Below are positions 17,207-25,103 of a stretch of DNA of 64,000 bases, piece by piece. The stretch spans positions 1 through 64,000 of the forward strand of contig JAKSJM010000003.1 of assembly GCA_024398075.1 (NCBI GenBank). Direction: 5' to 3'. The notes under the pieces are model-generated. The model searched no databases. It was not told where the DNA came from and saw nothing but the letters and a program-made list of their open reading frames with translations. The position numbers and the translations under genes were made by a program. The stretch's first letter is position 1. Every line of letters starts with the position of its first letter. This stretch comes from Bacteroidales bacterium. Its GTDB lineage: Bacteria > Bacteroidota > Bacteroidia > Bacteroidales > UBA932.

Positions 17207-18256
17207 CTATTTTCTAAGAAGGACAGTATCACCAGCCTTAAGCTGATATCCTGGCTGGAAACCATTGATTTTCTGAATGTTCTTCATCCTCACCGCGAAA
17301 CGCTGGCAGATGTCTCTAAGCTGCTCGCCATCTTCCTCCACGACATACTTCGCGAGATCCTTAGGAGCCTGCTTTTTCTTCGGCTGCAGATAAACTATAG
17401 TACCTGGCTCCAAAGGGGCCTCAGCGGCTAGATCATTGTAAAGAAGTATCTCCTTGAGGAACAAGTGGTTACTCTGTGCAATGCTCGAGTATGACTCTCC
17501 CTCTACTGAATAGAGGAATGGCACGCCATTCTTTGCCTGGAGTCTTCTGGAAAGGGAGAAAGTATACTTTTCTGCCACTTCCTTGGAGATAGGCTTAGCC
17601 TCCTCTATGGTAAGCGGAGATTCTGGAATCTGCTCTATCTCTGAAGATTTCTTTGACTGCTTCTTTGTCTTCTTCGTCTTTTTGGCTTTCTGCTCTACAG
17701 GTTTCTGCTCAGGCTTATTCTCCACTTCCTGAACTGCATCATCCGTAGTCATGGTGTCATACTTGGACAGGCCATACTCCTCAATGAGCTTTATCAATGA
17801 TTCTGCATAAGTAGGAGAAGTGGCATATCCAGCCTTTTTCAGGCCATAGGCCCAAGCCTTATAGTCAGTCACCTCATATTCGAAGAGGAACTTGTAACGG
17901 TCTCTATAACGAAGGAAATCAGAATGATCCTTGAACGACTGCTCAGCGTCATCATAGACGCGAAAGCACTCGTTCTTCGCATCGTCATCAGCCCTCATGG
18001 ACTTTCCCTTCCAGTCATGGCACTTGATGCCAAAGTGATTATTGCCCTGAGTCGCGAGCCTTGATTTGCCGGAACCAGACTCAAGGATGCCCTGCGCCAG
18101 CGTGATGCTGGCAGGGACGCCACTGCGGTACATTTCGCGCACCGCGATGGCTGCATACGTATCTATATACTTCTGCTGCGGAGTCATGTCCGCAGCAGTA
18201 AGAAACACTGACAGCATAACTGCCAGAACCATATATATAAGCCTTCTCAATCTCAT
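17207..18256 (-). CDS. Secreted N-acetylglucosaminidase with LysM repeats
   Basis: The protein has 349 residues: a signal peptide (about 1-22), then a GH73 glucosaminidase domain (about 25-165) with ILESGSGKS (catalytic Glu), NNHFGIKCHDW and the YATSPTYAESL region. A Lys/Glu-rich linker contains KKTKKTKKQSKK. Two LysM peptidoglycan-binding repeats follow (SLSRRLQAKNGVPFLYSV... and YVVEEDGEQLRDICQRF...). It probably acts in the periplasm in wall remodelling or daughter-cell separation. Its start codon abuts a 10-bp hairpin, and its promoter overlaps the 3' end of rnz. Confidence 0.88.
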   Translation of the reverse strand: MRLRRLIYMVLAVMLSVFLTAADMTPQQKYIDTYAAIAVREMYRSGVPASITLAQGILESGSGKSRLATQGNNHFGIKCHDWKGKSMRADDDAKNECFRVYDDAEQSFKDHSDFLRYRDRYKFLFEYEVTDYKAWAYGLKKAGYATSPTYAESLIKLIEEYGLSKYDTMTTDDAVQEVENKPEQKPVEQKAKKTKKTKKQSKKSSEIEQIPESPLTIEEAKPISKEVAEKYTFSLSRRLQAKNGVPFLYSVEGESYSSIAQSNHLFLKEILLYNDLAAEAPLEPGTIVYLQPKKKQAPKDLAKYVVEEDGEQLRDICQRFAVRMKNIQKINGFQPGYQLKAGDTVLLRK

Positions 18257-18279
18257 TTCTTGCGCTTTTGTGCAAGAAA
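18256..18279 (-). promoter_or_regulatory. Hairpin abutting the glucosaminidase start codon
   Basis: Arms TTTCTTGCGC (18256-18265) and GTGCAAGAAA (18270-18279) pair over 10 bp with a TTTT loop. The 3' arm on the minus strand ends at the A of the start codon, so in read-through RNA the initiation region would be paired. RNA from the adjacent promoter would start inside the hairpin and lack most of the 5' arm. Confidence 0.55.
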
Positions 18280-18310
18280 CAAAATTACAAAAAATAGGCT
18301 ACAATTCAAA
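18280..18310 (-). promoter_or_regulatory. Promoter of the glucosaminidase-mltG-uvrB-relA unit
   Basis: The minus strand reads TTTG (18310-18307), 19 bases, then TAATTTTG (18287-18280), a full consensus. It overlaps the last codons of rnz. Confidence 0.8.
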
Positions 18311-19270
18311 CATATCCCCATCATCTACTGCCGTAGTCTCAGGGAACAGCTGACGACACTCTCGCTCGTAAGCCGAGGTATCCTTGCAACGAGCAGAATA
18401 ATGTCCTATAAGAAGTCTACCAGCGCCCGCGTCCAATGCGCACTGTGCCGCTTGCAGCGTCGTGCTATGATGCCTTTTCGCAGCATCTTCGGCAAGCTCG
18501 GCAAGGTATGTCGTCTCATGGTACAAAAGGCTGACGCCCTTCACCCATTCGCTAAGCTCTGGGAATGGAGCTGTGTCACTGCAGTATGCATAAGACCTTG
18601 GTTCATAAGGCAGATACGTGACTTCAGCAGCCTTGATAAGCAGCGGCTCGTCTGTACCGGAACACTTGGCGAAGCCATTCATGAACGTGGCCTCATCATT
18701 CTTACCCGCAGGCCTTACGACATCCTCTCCCCTCTTCAGCGTCGCGATTTCTGTGAGGGTAAAACCGTAGCGCGCAAGCGCGTCCTTGTCGACATTTCGC
18801 TGAGGCATCTTCTCCCTGAACATGTATCCGAAGGTCTCAATGCCGTGGTTCAGCGGAAATGCGCTTATTTCCAATGTCTTAGTCTCATATATCACCTCTG
18901 GAGCCTTCATCTTCATCGGGTTGAAGCGAATCTCAAACTGGAGACCTTCACCATAGTACGAAAGGAAGAACTTGATGATGGGGCCGAAAGAGACTGGAGC
19001 ATAGATATTCAGCGGCGTCGAGCGTCCAAGCATGCCCATGGTCGACAGGAGTCCGAAGATTCCGAAACAATGATCTCCGTGTATGTGAGAGATGAAAATG
19101 GAATCTATCTTCATCAGCGAGACGCCGAAACGCTGGCACTGGACCTGCGTCCCCTCGCCGCAGTCAATCAAAAACAAGCGCCCGTGCACGGACAGTGCAT
19201 GAGCGCTTTGATTTCTATTAACAATGGGTTTGGCCGAAGCCGAACCCATTATTTTAAGATTGAATTCCAT
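18299..19270 (-). CDS. rnz: Ribonuclease Z
   Basis: This is a metallo-beta-lactamase-fold endonuclease that removes 3' trailers from tRNA precursors. The metal-binding motif is SHIHGDHCFG, with further ligands in the YCSDT and YHETTY regions and a late GHYSAR. At 323 residues it is the short (bacterial) form. It lies 5 bases after rpsA, a neighbourhood shared by other Bacteroidetes. The next gene has its own promoter, so rpsA-rnz may be a separate unit. Confidence 0.93.
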   Translation of the reverse strand: MEFNLKIMGSASAKPIVNRNQSAHALSVHGRLFLIDCGEGTQVQCQRFGVSLMKIDSIFISHIHGDHCFGIFGLLSTMGMLGRSTPLNIYAPVSFGPIIKFFLSYYGEGLQFEIRFNPMKMKAPEVIYETKTLEISAFPLNHGIETFGYMFREKMPQRNVDKDALARYGFTLTEIATLKRGEDVVRPAGKNDEATFMNGFAKCSGTDEPLLIKAAEVTYLPYEPRSYAYCSDTAPFPELSEWVKGVSLLYHETTYLAELAEDAAKRHHSTTLQAAQCALDAGAGRLLIGHYSARCKDTSAYERECRQLFPETTAVDDGDMFEL

Positions 19271-19275
19271 CGGAA

Positions 19276-21054
19276 TTACTCACCCTTCTCAAGCTTCTCC
19301 TTGAGAGCTGCGAGTGCGTCGATATCACCGAGGGTAGTCTTCTCAACGTTAGAGTTGATCTTCTTAACTGCCTTCTTTGTGTTATCTGCCTCTGCTACAG
19401 CTGCCTTCTCCTTAGCCTCAGCGTAAGTGCGAACGTGTGAGAGGAGAATTCTGCGGGTGCTTCTGCGGAGCTCTACAACCTTGAATGGAAGAGTCTCGCC
19501 TGCTACTGCCTGCTTGCCATCCTCCTTAACGATCTCACGGTTGAATGCGAAGCCCTCAGCCTCTGCATCGAGGGTGATGGTAGCGCCCTTGTCAGAAACA
19601 GAAGCGATAGTACCCTCAACAACTGAACCTACAGCATACTTAGCCTCAACCTCATCCCATGGGTTAGGGAGGAGCTGCTTGTGACCAAGGCTGAGCTTGT
19701 GGTTAGCCTCATCGAAGTCAAGGATCTGAACGTCGATAGAATCACCAGGAGCAACAACCTCTGAAGGATGCTTGATCTTGTTCCAGCTAAGGTCGCTGAT
19801 GTGAACGAGACCCTCAACGCCATCCTCAAGCTCAGCGAATACGCCGAAGTTTGTGATGTTGCGAACGACTGCCTTATGCTGTGAACCTACAGGATACTTC
19901 TCACGGATGGTATCCCAAGGGTTAACTGAAAGCTGCTTGAGACCGAGAGACATCTTTCTGTTCTCGCGATCGATGGTGAGGATCTGTGCCTCAACCTCGT
20001 CACCTACCTTGAGGAACTCCTGAGCTGAGTGGAGTCTTGGAGACCAGCTCATCTCTGAAACGTGGATGAGACCCTCTACGCCTGGTACGAGCTCAACGAA
20101 TGCGCCGTAGTCAGCGATGAGAATAACCTTACCCTTAACCTTGTCACCAACCTTGAGGTTAGCATCGAGGTTGTCCCAAGGATGTGCGGTGAGCTGCTTG
20201 TAACCGAGAGCGATTCTCTTCTGCTGCTCGTTGAAGTCGAGAACTACAACCTGGATCTTCTGATCGAGCTGTACGTACTCCTCTGGGTGGTTTACACGAC
20301 CCCAAGAAAGATCAGTGATGTGGATGAGACCGTCAACACCACCGAGGTCAACGAATACACCGTAGTTTGTGATGTTCTTGACAGTACCCTCGAGGATCTG
20401 ACCCTTCTCAAGCTTACCGATGAGCTCTGCTCTCTTCTGCTCCTGCTCTGCCTCGAGAAGAGCCTTGTGAGATACAACTACATTGCGGAACTCCTGGTTG
20501 ATCTTGACGATCTTGAAGTCAATAGTCTGATTTACATATACATCGTAGTCACGGATAGGCTTGATGTCGATCTGTGAGCCTGGGAGGAATGCCTCGATAC
20601 CGAATACGTCTACGATCATACCACCCTTGGTGCGGGTCTTAACGAAGCCCTTTACAACCTCGTTCTTGTCGTATGCCTCGTTTACGCGGTCCCAAGACTT
20701 GAGTGCACGTGCCTTCTTGTGAGAGATCACGAGCTGACCCTTCTTGTCCTCAGCTGACTCTACGAAAACCTCAACCTTATCGCCAACCTTAAGATCTGGG
20801 TTGTAACGGAACTCGGTAGATGAGATAACACCCTCACTCTTACCTCCGATAGTGACGATAACTTCTCTTTTGTTGATGGCTGTAACCTCACCCTCAGCAA
20901 CTTCGTTCTCAACGACCTTTGAGAGAGTCTGGTCATAAGCAGCCTTGATGCTCTCCATCTCGGCACCGCCGTAGACAGATGAGCCCTCAAATGCATCCCA
21001 ATCGAACTCCTCAGGAGCGACTGATGCATTCAATGCCTTTTTAATTTCTTCCAT
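19276..21054 (-). CDS. rpsA: Small ribosomal subunit protein S1
   Basis: This RNA-binding ribosomal protein holds mRNA near the 30S platform. At 592 residues it contains six S1 OB-fold repeats; the best matches to consensus read YGVFVDLGGVDGLIHITDLSWGRV, YGAFVELVPGVEGLIHVSEMSW and FGVFAELEDGVEGLVHISDLSW. I chose the ATG at 21054 (MEEIKKAL), because the upstream extension is not S1-like. Codon choice is strongly biased, as expected for a highly expressed gene. Its promoter lies inside the corA terminator. Confidence 0.97.
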   Translation of the reverse strand: MEEIKKALNASVAPEEFDWDAFEGSSVYGGAEMESIKAAYDQTLSKVVENEVAEGEVTAINKREVIVTIGGKSEGVISSTEFRYNPDLKVGDKVEVFVESAEDKKGQLVISHKKARALKSWDRVNEAYDKNEVVKGFVKTRTKGGMIVDVFGIEAFLPGSQIDIKPIRDYDVYVNQTIDFKIVKINQEFRNVVVSHKALLEAEQEQKRAELIGKLEKGQILEGTVKNITNYGVFVDLGGVDGLIHITDLSWGRVNHPEEYVQLDQKIQVVVLDFNEQQKRIALGYKQLTAHPWDNLDANLKVGDKVKGKVILIADYGAFVELVPGVEGLIHVSEMSWSPRLHSAQEFLKVGDEVEAQILTIDRENRKMSLGLKQLSVNPWDTIREKYPVGSQHKAVVRNITNFGVFAELEDGVEGLVHISDLSWNKIKHPSEVVAPGDSIDVQILDFDEANHKLSLGHKQLLPNPWDEVEAKYAVGSVVEGTIASVSDKGATITLDAEAEGFAFNREIVKEDGKQAVAGETLPFKVVELRRSTRRILLSHVRTYAEAKEKAAVAEADNTKKAVKKINSNVEKTTLGDIDALAALKEKLEKGE

Positions 21055-21112
21055 AATTCTGTAATAAAACAAACTAGGGGTTTAACATTATTATTTGTGC
21101 CTCGAAGGACGT

Positions 21113-21142
21113 AAAAAAAGCACGCCTTCCGAAAAAGCGTGC
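21113..21142 (-). terminator. Terminator of corA
   Basis: The minus strand has GCACGC (21142-21137), an 18-nt-span loop region, then GCGTGC (21125-21120) followed by seven T residues (21119-21113). The first G of the hairpin is also the last base of the rpsA -7 box. Confidence 0.85.
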
Positions 21143-21171
21143 AAATATAGTAAAAATAACTGATTTTCAAA
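21142..21171 (-). promoter_or_regulatory. Promoter of rpsA, nested in the corA terminator
   Basis: The minus strand has TTTG (21171-21168), 18 bases, then TATATTTG (21149-21142). The predicted RNA start, about 7 bases on, lies in the terminator loop, so rpsA transcripts lack the 5' arm and escape termination. Confidence 0.7.
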
Positions 21172-21175
21172 CAAT

Positions 21176-22123
21176 TTAGAGCATCTTCTTTCGACGGAAA
21201 ATTATCCAGATCAGCACAAAGAGCAGCAACATGAAGAAGGCGATGCCTATCCATGCAAATCTGTAGCCATCGAAAGGCAATGCCACATTCATTCCATAGA
21301 AACTCGTAACCAGGGTCGGAGGCATGAGCAGCAGCGAAATGAAGGTGAACACTTTCATGATGTCATTCTGCTCGAGGTTGATAAGACCCAGCACGGTATC
21401 CTGCAGATACTCCAGACGCTCGAAGTTGAAGTTTGTGTGGTTTATCAATGATGCGATATCCTGAAGGAGCACATTCATTCGCTTGTCCAGGTGATCTGGG
21501 AAACGGTCGCTCTTCAAGATGTTCGACAAGAGTCTCTGCTTATCGACCACATTCTCACGCACCATCATGGTGTTATCCTGCAACTGATTGATATCGAGAA
21601 GGAACTCCTCGTTGATATCCTCCTTCTGGTTCACTCTACGGCTGAACTCTGCAGTCTCCTTGGACAGAATCTCGACGATATCAGCGTCGAGGTCGACTCT
21701 CTGGTCAAGAATGGAAAGGAAGATCGCGAAGCCGTCTGGAAAAAGCGAAGGCTTCGCCATGAGCTTCAGCTGAAGCGAGTTAAAGCTTCGCAGAGGCACC
21801 TCCCTGAGTGTCGCGAGAGTATCGCCAGCAATGGTAAACGAAACCGGGTCGGTGACATACTCGTCACCGGCAGGTGTCAAATAGTTTGTATTTGCGAAGA
21901 TAGCCACAGCATTCTCGGAGAAACGAGATGAGCTCTCGATCTCCTCCGCCTGTGCACGTGACTGGATTTCTGTGCCAAGGAAAGCCTCGGCAGCTCTCTT
22001 TTCATCGCCAGTAGGGTCCAGAAGATCGATCCAAATCACGTCCTTCTTCGCCTTCTTTGCGAGCTCCGTTATCGACTGGCCGGCTTCGATTTCGGCACCA
22101 AGTCTATAGAAAAACTTTATCAT
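21176..22123 (-). CDS. corA: CorA-type magnesium/cobalt transporter
   Basis: This is a pentameric divalent cation channel of the inner membrane. A large N-terminal cytosolic domain with long helices precedes two C-terminal membrane segments. The first of these is followed by the family signature YGMN (in SFYGMNVALP), which forms the selectivity filter. The C-terminus is basic (FRRKKML). At 315 residues it is the expected length. Unusually for this genome, it has a real Shine-Dalgarno sequence, AAGGAGG, ending 5 bases before the ATG, within a leader that can fold. Confidence 0.93.
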   Translation of the reverse strand: MIKFFYRLGAEIEAGQSITELAKKAKKDVIWIDLLDPTGDEKRAAEAFLGTEIQSRAQAEEIESSSRFSENAVAIFANTNYLTPAGDEYVTDPVSFTIAGDTLATLREVPLRSFNSLQLKLMAKPSLFPDGFAIFLSILDQRVDLDADIVEILSKETAEFSRRVNQKEDINEEFLLDINQLQDNTMMVRENVVDKQRLLSNILKSDRFPDHLDKRMNVLLQDIASLINHTNFNFERLEYLQDTVLGLINLEQNDIMKVFTFISLLLMPPTLVTSFYGMNVALPFDGYRFAWIGIAFFMLLLFVLIWIIFRRKKML

Positions 22124-22193
22124 ACCTGCCTCCTTTTTAGAGGTTATACACTCGGGTGAACTGACATTACGGAGAAGTCAGCCCACAAAGGTA
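22124..22193 (-). promoter_or_regulatory. corA promoter and structured leader with Shine-Dalgarno
   Basis: The -7 box is TACCTTTG (22193-22186). The leader of about 57 bases can form GGG-CTGAC...GTCAG-CCC and then CCTC-taaaaag-GAGG, the second pairing covering the GGAGG that lies 5 bases before the ATG. Sequestration of the ribosome site is possible but the second stem is short. Confidence 0.5.
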
Positions 22194-22204
22194 TGAATTA
22201 TTTT

Positions 22205-22768
22205 TTAAAGTAAGATGTTCAAACCAATGAAAATGAGCACCAAACCTCCTATTATTTCGGAGATGTCGCCCACCTTGCTGCCAATGGTCTTGCCGCCCCA
22301 GATACCGCAGATCACAGAAAGCGCGGTAACCACAAAGACCGAGATGACCAGAGGCATCACGTCAGTCCAAGTCATCGAGTCCATTGACAGTGAGATACCC
22401 ACAGCCAGGGCGTCGATGCTGGTGGCTATACCTCCAAGGATGATGTTCCGCCAGCCGTTGAGGTCGCGCACCTCCACCTCACCGCCTTTCATGCCCTTGA
22501 CGCCCTCCACGAGCATGCTGCCGCCCACATACAGGAGCAGCAGGAAGCCGATGATGTGGGCCACCTTCTCCACAAGGCCCACGAAGAGGCCTCCGAAAGC
22601 CCACCCCAGCAGCAGGAACAGCGACTGGATGAACGCAAATCCCAGCGCCACCTTAGTCACATCCTTCCACCTTATCACCTTGAGGGTGACGGATGAGCAC
22701 AATGATACAGCGAAGCAGTCTGCGCAGAGCGAAAGCCCGAAGACGACTGCAAAGATAAATCCACTCAT
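22205..22768 (-). CDS. mntP: Manganese efflux pump MntP
   Basis: This six-helix inner-membrane protein of the MntP/DUF204 family (187 residues) exports Mn2+. Family marks are the acidic residue in TM1 (SLCADCFAVSL), the matching motif SIDALAVGISLS in TM4, and the internal repeat between the two halves. Its start overlaps the recR stop by 4 bases, so it is translated from the same mRNA. No Mn-riboswitch (yybP-ykoY) is visible, as the gene is internal to the operon. Confidence 0.9.
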   Translation of the reverse strand: MSGFIFAVVFGLSLCADCFAVSLCSSVTLKVIRWKDVTKVALGFAFIQSLFLLLGWAFGGLFVGLVEKVAHIIGFLLLLYVGGSMLVEGVKGMKGGEVEVRDLNGWRNIILGGIATSIDALAVGISLSMDSMTWTDVMPLVISVFVVTALSVICGIWGGKTIGSKVGDISEIIGGLVLIFIGLNILL

Positions 22769-23394
22769 GGCTTGAAAATCTGTCTATTCACGATGGAGCG
22801 GCCGAGGGTCAATGAATCCGCATACTCCAGATCATCGCCGAAACCGAGGCCGCGAGCCAAGGCGGACACCTTGACAGGAAGGTTGCCAAGCTGTCTATAA
22901 ATATAGAATGAAGTGGTCTCCCCTTCCACGTCGCCACTGAGGGCGAGTATGACCTCCACCTGAGGTGCGCCCTCCTCTGCAGAGAGTGCGCTCACTCTCT
23001 CGACCAGCTGCCTGATGGTAAGGTCGGAAGGGCCAATGCCATTGATAGGAGAAATGATCCCTCCAAGTACATGATAGACGCCCCTGAACTGGCCGGTGTT
23101 CTCCACGCTCATGACATCTCGCACACTCTCCACCACACAGATGGTGCGGTGGTCGCGCTTCGTGTCCGAGCATATCGAGCATCTGTCGCTGTCTGAGATC
23201 ATCATGCACTCGCGACAGTAGTGCACCTCGTCAGCAAGGCGATTGATCGCCTGCGTGAAATGGTGCACGTTCTCCTTGGGCTGATTGAGCAGATGCAACG
23301 CAAGCCTCAAGGCGCTACGCGAGCCCACTCCAGGAAGCGAGCTGATAGCCTCAACCGCGTCCTGGAGCAGCTGCGAAGGGTACTTCTCCGTCAT
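22765..23394 (-). CDS. recR: Recombination mediator RecR
   Basis: This RecFOR-pathway protein clamps onto DNA and helps load RecA at gaps. It has 209 residues from the ATG at 23394. The sequence has a helix-hairpin-helix near the N-terminus (ISSLPGVGSRSALRLALHLL), a four-Cys zinc finger (CRECMMISDSDRCSIC), a Toprim domain (CVVESVRDVMSVE...) and a Walker-B-like end. It is near the 3' end of the long gmk-to-mntP run and 6 bases downstream of murQ. Confidence 0.96.
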   Translation of the reverse strand: MTEKYPSQLLQDAVEAISSLPGVGSRSALRLALHLLNQPKENVHHFTQAINRLADEVHYCRECMMISDSDRCSICSDTKRDHRTICVVESVRDVMSVENTGQFRGVYHVLGGIISPINGIGPSDLTIRQLVERVSALSAEEGAPQVEVILALSGDVEGETTSFYIYRQLGNLPVKVSALARGLGFGDDLEYADSLTLGRSIVNRQIFKP

Positions 23395-23400
23395 CAATGA

Positions 23401-24210
23401 TTATTTTGAAGCGTTATATGCGTTTACGGCTGCACGCACCTGGCCATGCTCGAGAAGGAGTTTCTTCGCGAACTCGTAGTCAGTGATGTCAGTCTCACCC
23501 ATGATCATGCGAGTACCGCGATCCACGAGCTTGGCGTTTGTGAGCTGCATGTCAAGCATCTTGTTTCCCTTGACGTGGCCAAGGCGAATCATGGTAGCGG
23601 TAGAGATCATGTTGAGCACGAGCTTCTGTGCGGTACCAGCCTTCATACGGGTACTGCCAGTCACGAACTCTGGACCTACGACAGCCTCTACAGGGCACTC
23701 GCAGGCAGCCGCAACAGGAGAACCTGCGTTGCAGGTCACACAGCCTGTGAGAAGGCCATTGGCCCTTGCGGTCTCAAGCGCACCGATAACATATGGAGTG
23801 GTGCCAGACGCAGCGATGCCGATCACGGTATCATTGGCATTTGGCTCAAATGGCTGAAGGTCACGCCAGCCGCCCTCGCGATCATCCTCGGCACCCTCGA
23901 CAGCGGTACGGATAGCGCCGTCACCACCTGCCATAAGGCCAATGAAAACGTCCTTCACGCCGTAGGTTGGAGGGATTTCGGAAGCATCCACCACGCCAAG
24001 ACGGCCACTGGTACCTGCACCGAGATAGAAGATGCGACCGCCCTTCTTTGCTCTCTCGACGATGCCCTCGACAAGCTTCTCCACCTGTGGGATGGCCTTG
24101 CCTACTGCTACTGCCACATTCATATCCTCTGAGTTGATACCATTGAGAATCTCAAGGGTAGACATTTTCTCGAGGTTATTGTAGTTCGATGATTGTTCTG
24201 TCGTTCTCAT
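23401..24210 (-). CDS. murQ: N-acetylmuramic acid 6-phosphate etherase
   Basis: MurQ cleaves the lactyl ether of MurNAc 6-phosphate to give GlcNAc 6-phosphate and D-lactate, in cytosolic peptidoglycan salvage. The SIS domain shows LGAGTSGRLGVVDASEIPPTYG, with the catalytic Glu in DASE, and IGIAASGTTPYVIGAL. A C-terminal helical part includes TGSTRMKAGTAQK. At 269 residues it is near full length. It follows an amino-sugar kinase by 12 bases, which matches MurK-MurQ pairing known in Bacteroidetes such as Tannerella. Confidence 0.96.
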   Translation of the reverse strand: MRTTEQSSNYNNLEKMSTLEILNGINSEDMNVAVAVGKAIPQVEKLVEGIVERAKKGGRIFYLGAGTSGRLGVVDASEIPPTYGVKDVFIGLMAGGDGAIRTAVEGAEDDREGGWRDLQPFEPNANDTVIGIAASGTTPYVIGALETARANGLLTGCVTCNAGSPVAAACECPVEAVVGPEFVTGSTRMKAGTAQKLVLNMISTATMIRLGHVKGNKMLDMQLTNAKLVDRGTRMIMGETDITDYEFAKKLLLEHGQVRAAVNAYNASK

Positions 24211-24222
24211 ATTGAAGTCTAT

Positions 24223-25089
24223 TTAATTTTCGTTTGTGTGATACTTCACGAGTCCATCTACTGGTGCGGCAATGATCTCGCTGAACTTGACGCCGTAGCT
24301 TTCTGCCACCTTACGGAAGATCTGCTGGTTGTAGAAGCCGAAACTTCCCACGATACCTACAGGATAGTTCTCAAGGTCATACTGGCTAAGTGCGCGCTCG
24401 ATGAAATCCTTGAAATTCTGTTCCACGAGGTTCTTTACATACTCGCTCTTGTCATAGCGGGCAAGAATCCAAGGAGCAAACTCTCCGAGATACTTGGAAG
24501 GAGCTGCGCTCTTGTATACATTCTGGACTACAGTCATATAATCTACGGTGAACTCCGTTGCGAACTCAGTGTTCACTGGCTCAGGAACGAGTCCCTTGAG
24601 GAAATCTGACATAAACAGTTTTCCAAGGCGTGCACCACCACCCTCATCTCCGAGGATGAAACCAGCTGAACGGACATTCTTCGTGATGTTCTCGCCATCG
24701 AAGAAGCAGCTATTTGAGCCTGTACCCAGAATAGCGGCGATACCTGGTTTGTGACCACATACCGAACGTGCTGCTGCGAGCAGGTCTGATGCATATTCGA
24801 TATCTGCCTCAGGGCAGAACTTCTTCATTTCCTTGTCAAGGTTGACAGCCACTGCTGGAACCTTCTCACCCGGAGCCACGATCATACCGGCTGCATAGAA
24901 ATGCACCTCGGTGACCTTCTCACCTCCTGGATTAAGTCCTGCAAAAGCCTCTGCAAGAATGGCATTGATAGCCTCGGCAGGCATTACTGCCACATTCATT
25001 CCGGCGGTCTTCACCTTTGCGACCTGTCCGTCTGCTGCCACTGCGCACCAGTCTGTCTTGGTAGCGCCACTTTCGATAATGATGATCAT
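24223..25089 (-). CDS. murK: BadF/BadG-type N-acetylmuramic acid / GlcNAc kinase
   Basis: The protein has 288 residues of the actin-like ATPase fold. The phosphate-1 loop reads ESGATKTDWCAV (the usual first Asp is Glu here), the adenosine region is LGTGSNSCFFDG, and GDEGGGARLGK follows. Such kinases phosphorylate GlcNAc or MurNAc at the 6-OH. Placement directly before murQ makes MurNAc the likely substrate, as for MurK of Tannerella; this assignment is by context. Cytosolic; part of the same operon as the SGNH esterase upstream. Confidence 0.8.
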   Translation of the reverse strand: MIIIIESGATKTDWCAVAADGQVAKVKTAGMNVAVMPAEAINAILAEAFAGLNPGGEKVTEVHFYAAGMIVAPGEKVPAVAVNLDKEMKKFCPEADIEYASDLLAAARSVCGHKPGIAAILGTGSNSCFFDGENITKNVRSAGFILGDEGGGARLGKLFMSDFLKGLVPEPVNTEFATEFTVDYMTVVQNVYKSAAPSKYLGEFAPWILARYDKSEYVKNLVEQNFKDFIERALSQYDLENYPVGIVGSFGFYNQQIFRKVAESYGVKFSEIIAAPVDGLVKYHTNEN

Positions 25090-25103
25090 AATATGATTGG
25101 TAG

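Noticed and set aside
22205..22800. yybP-ykoY manganese riboswitch for mntP
   Set aside because: mntP overlaps the end of recR by 4 bases, so there is no untranslated leader.
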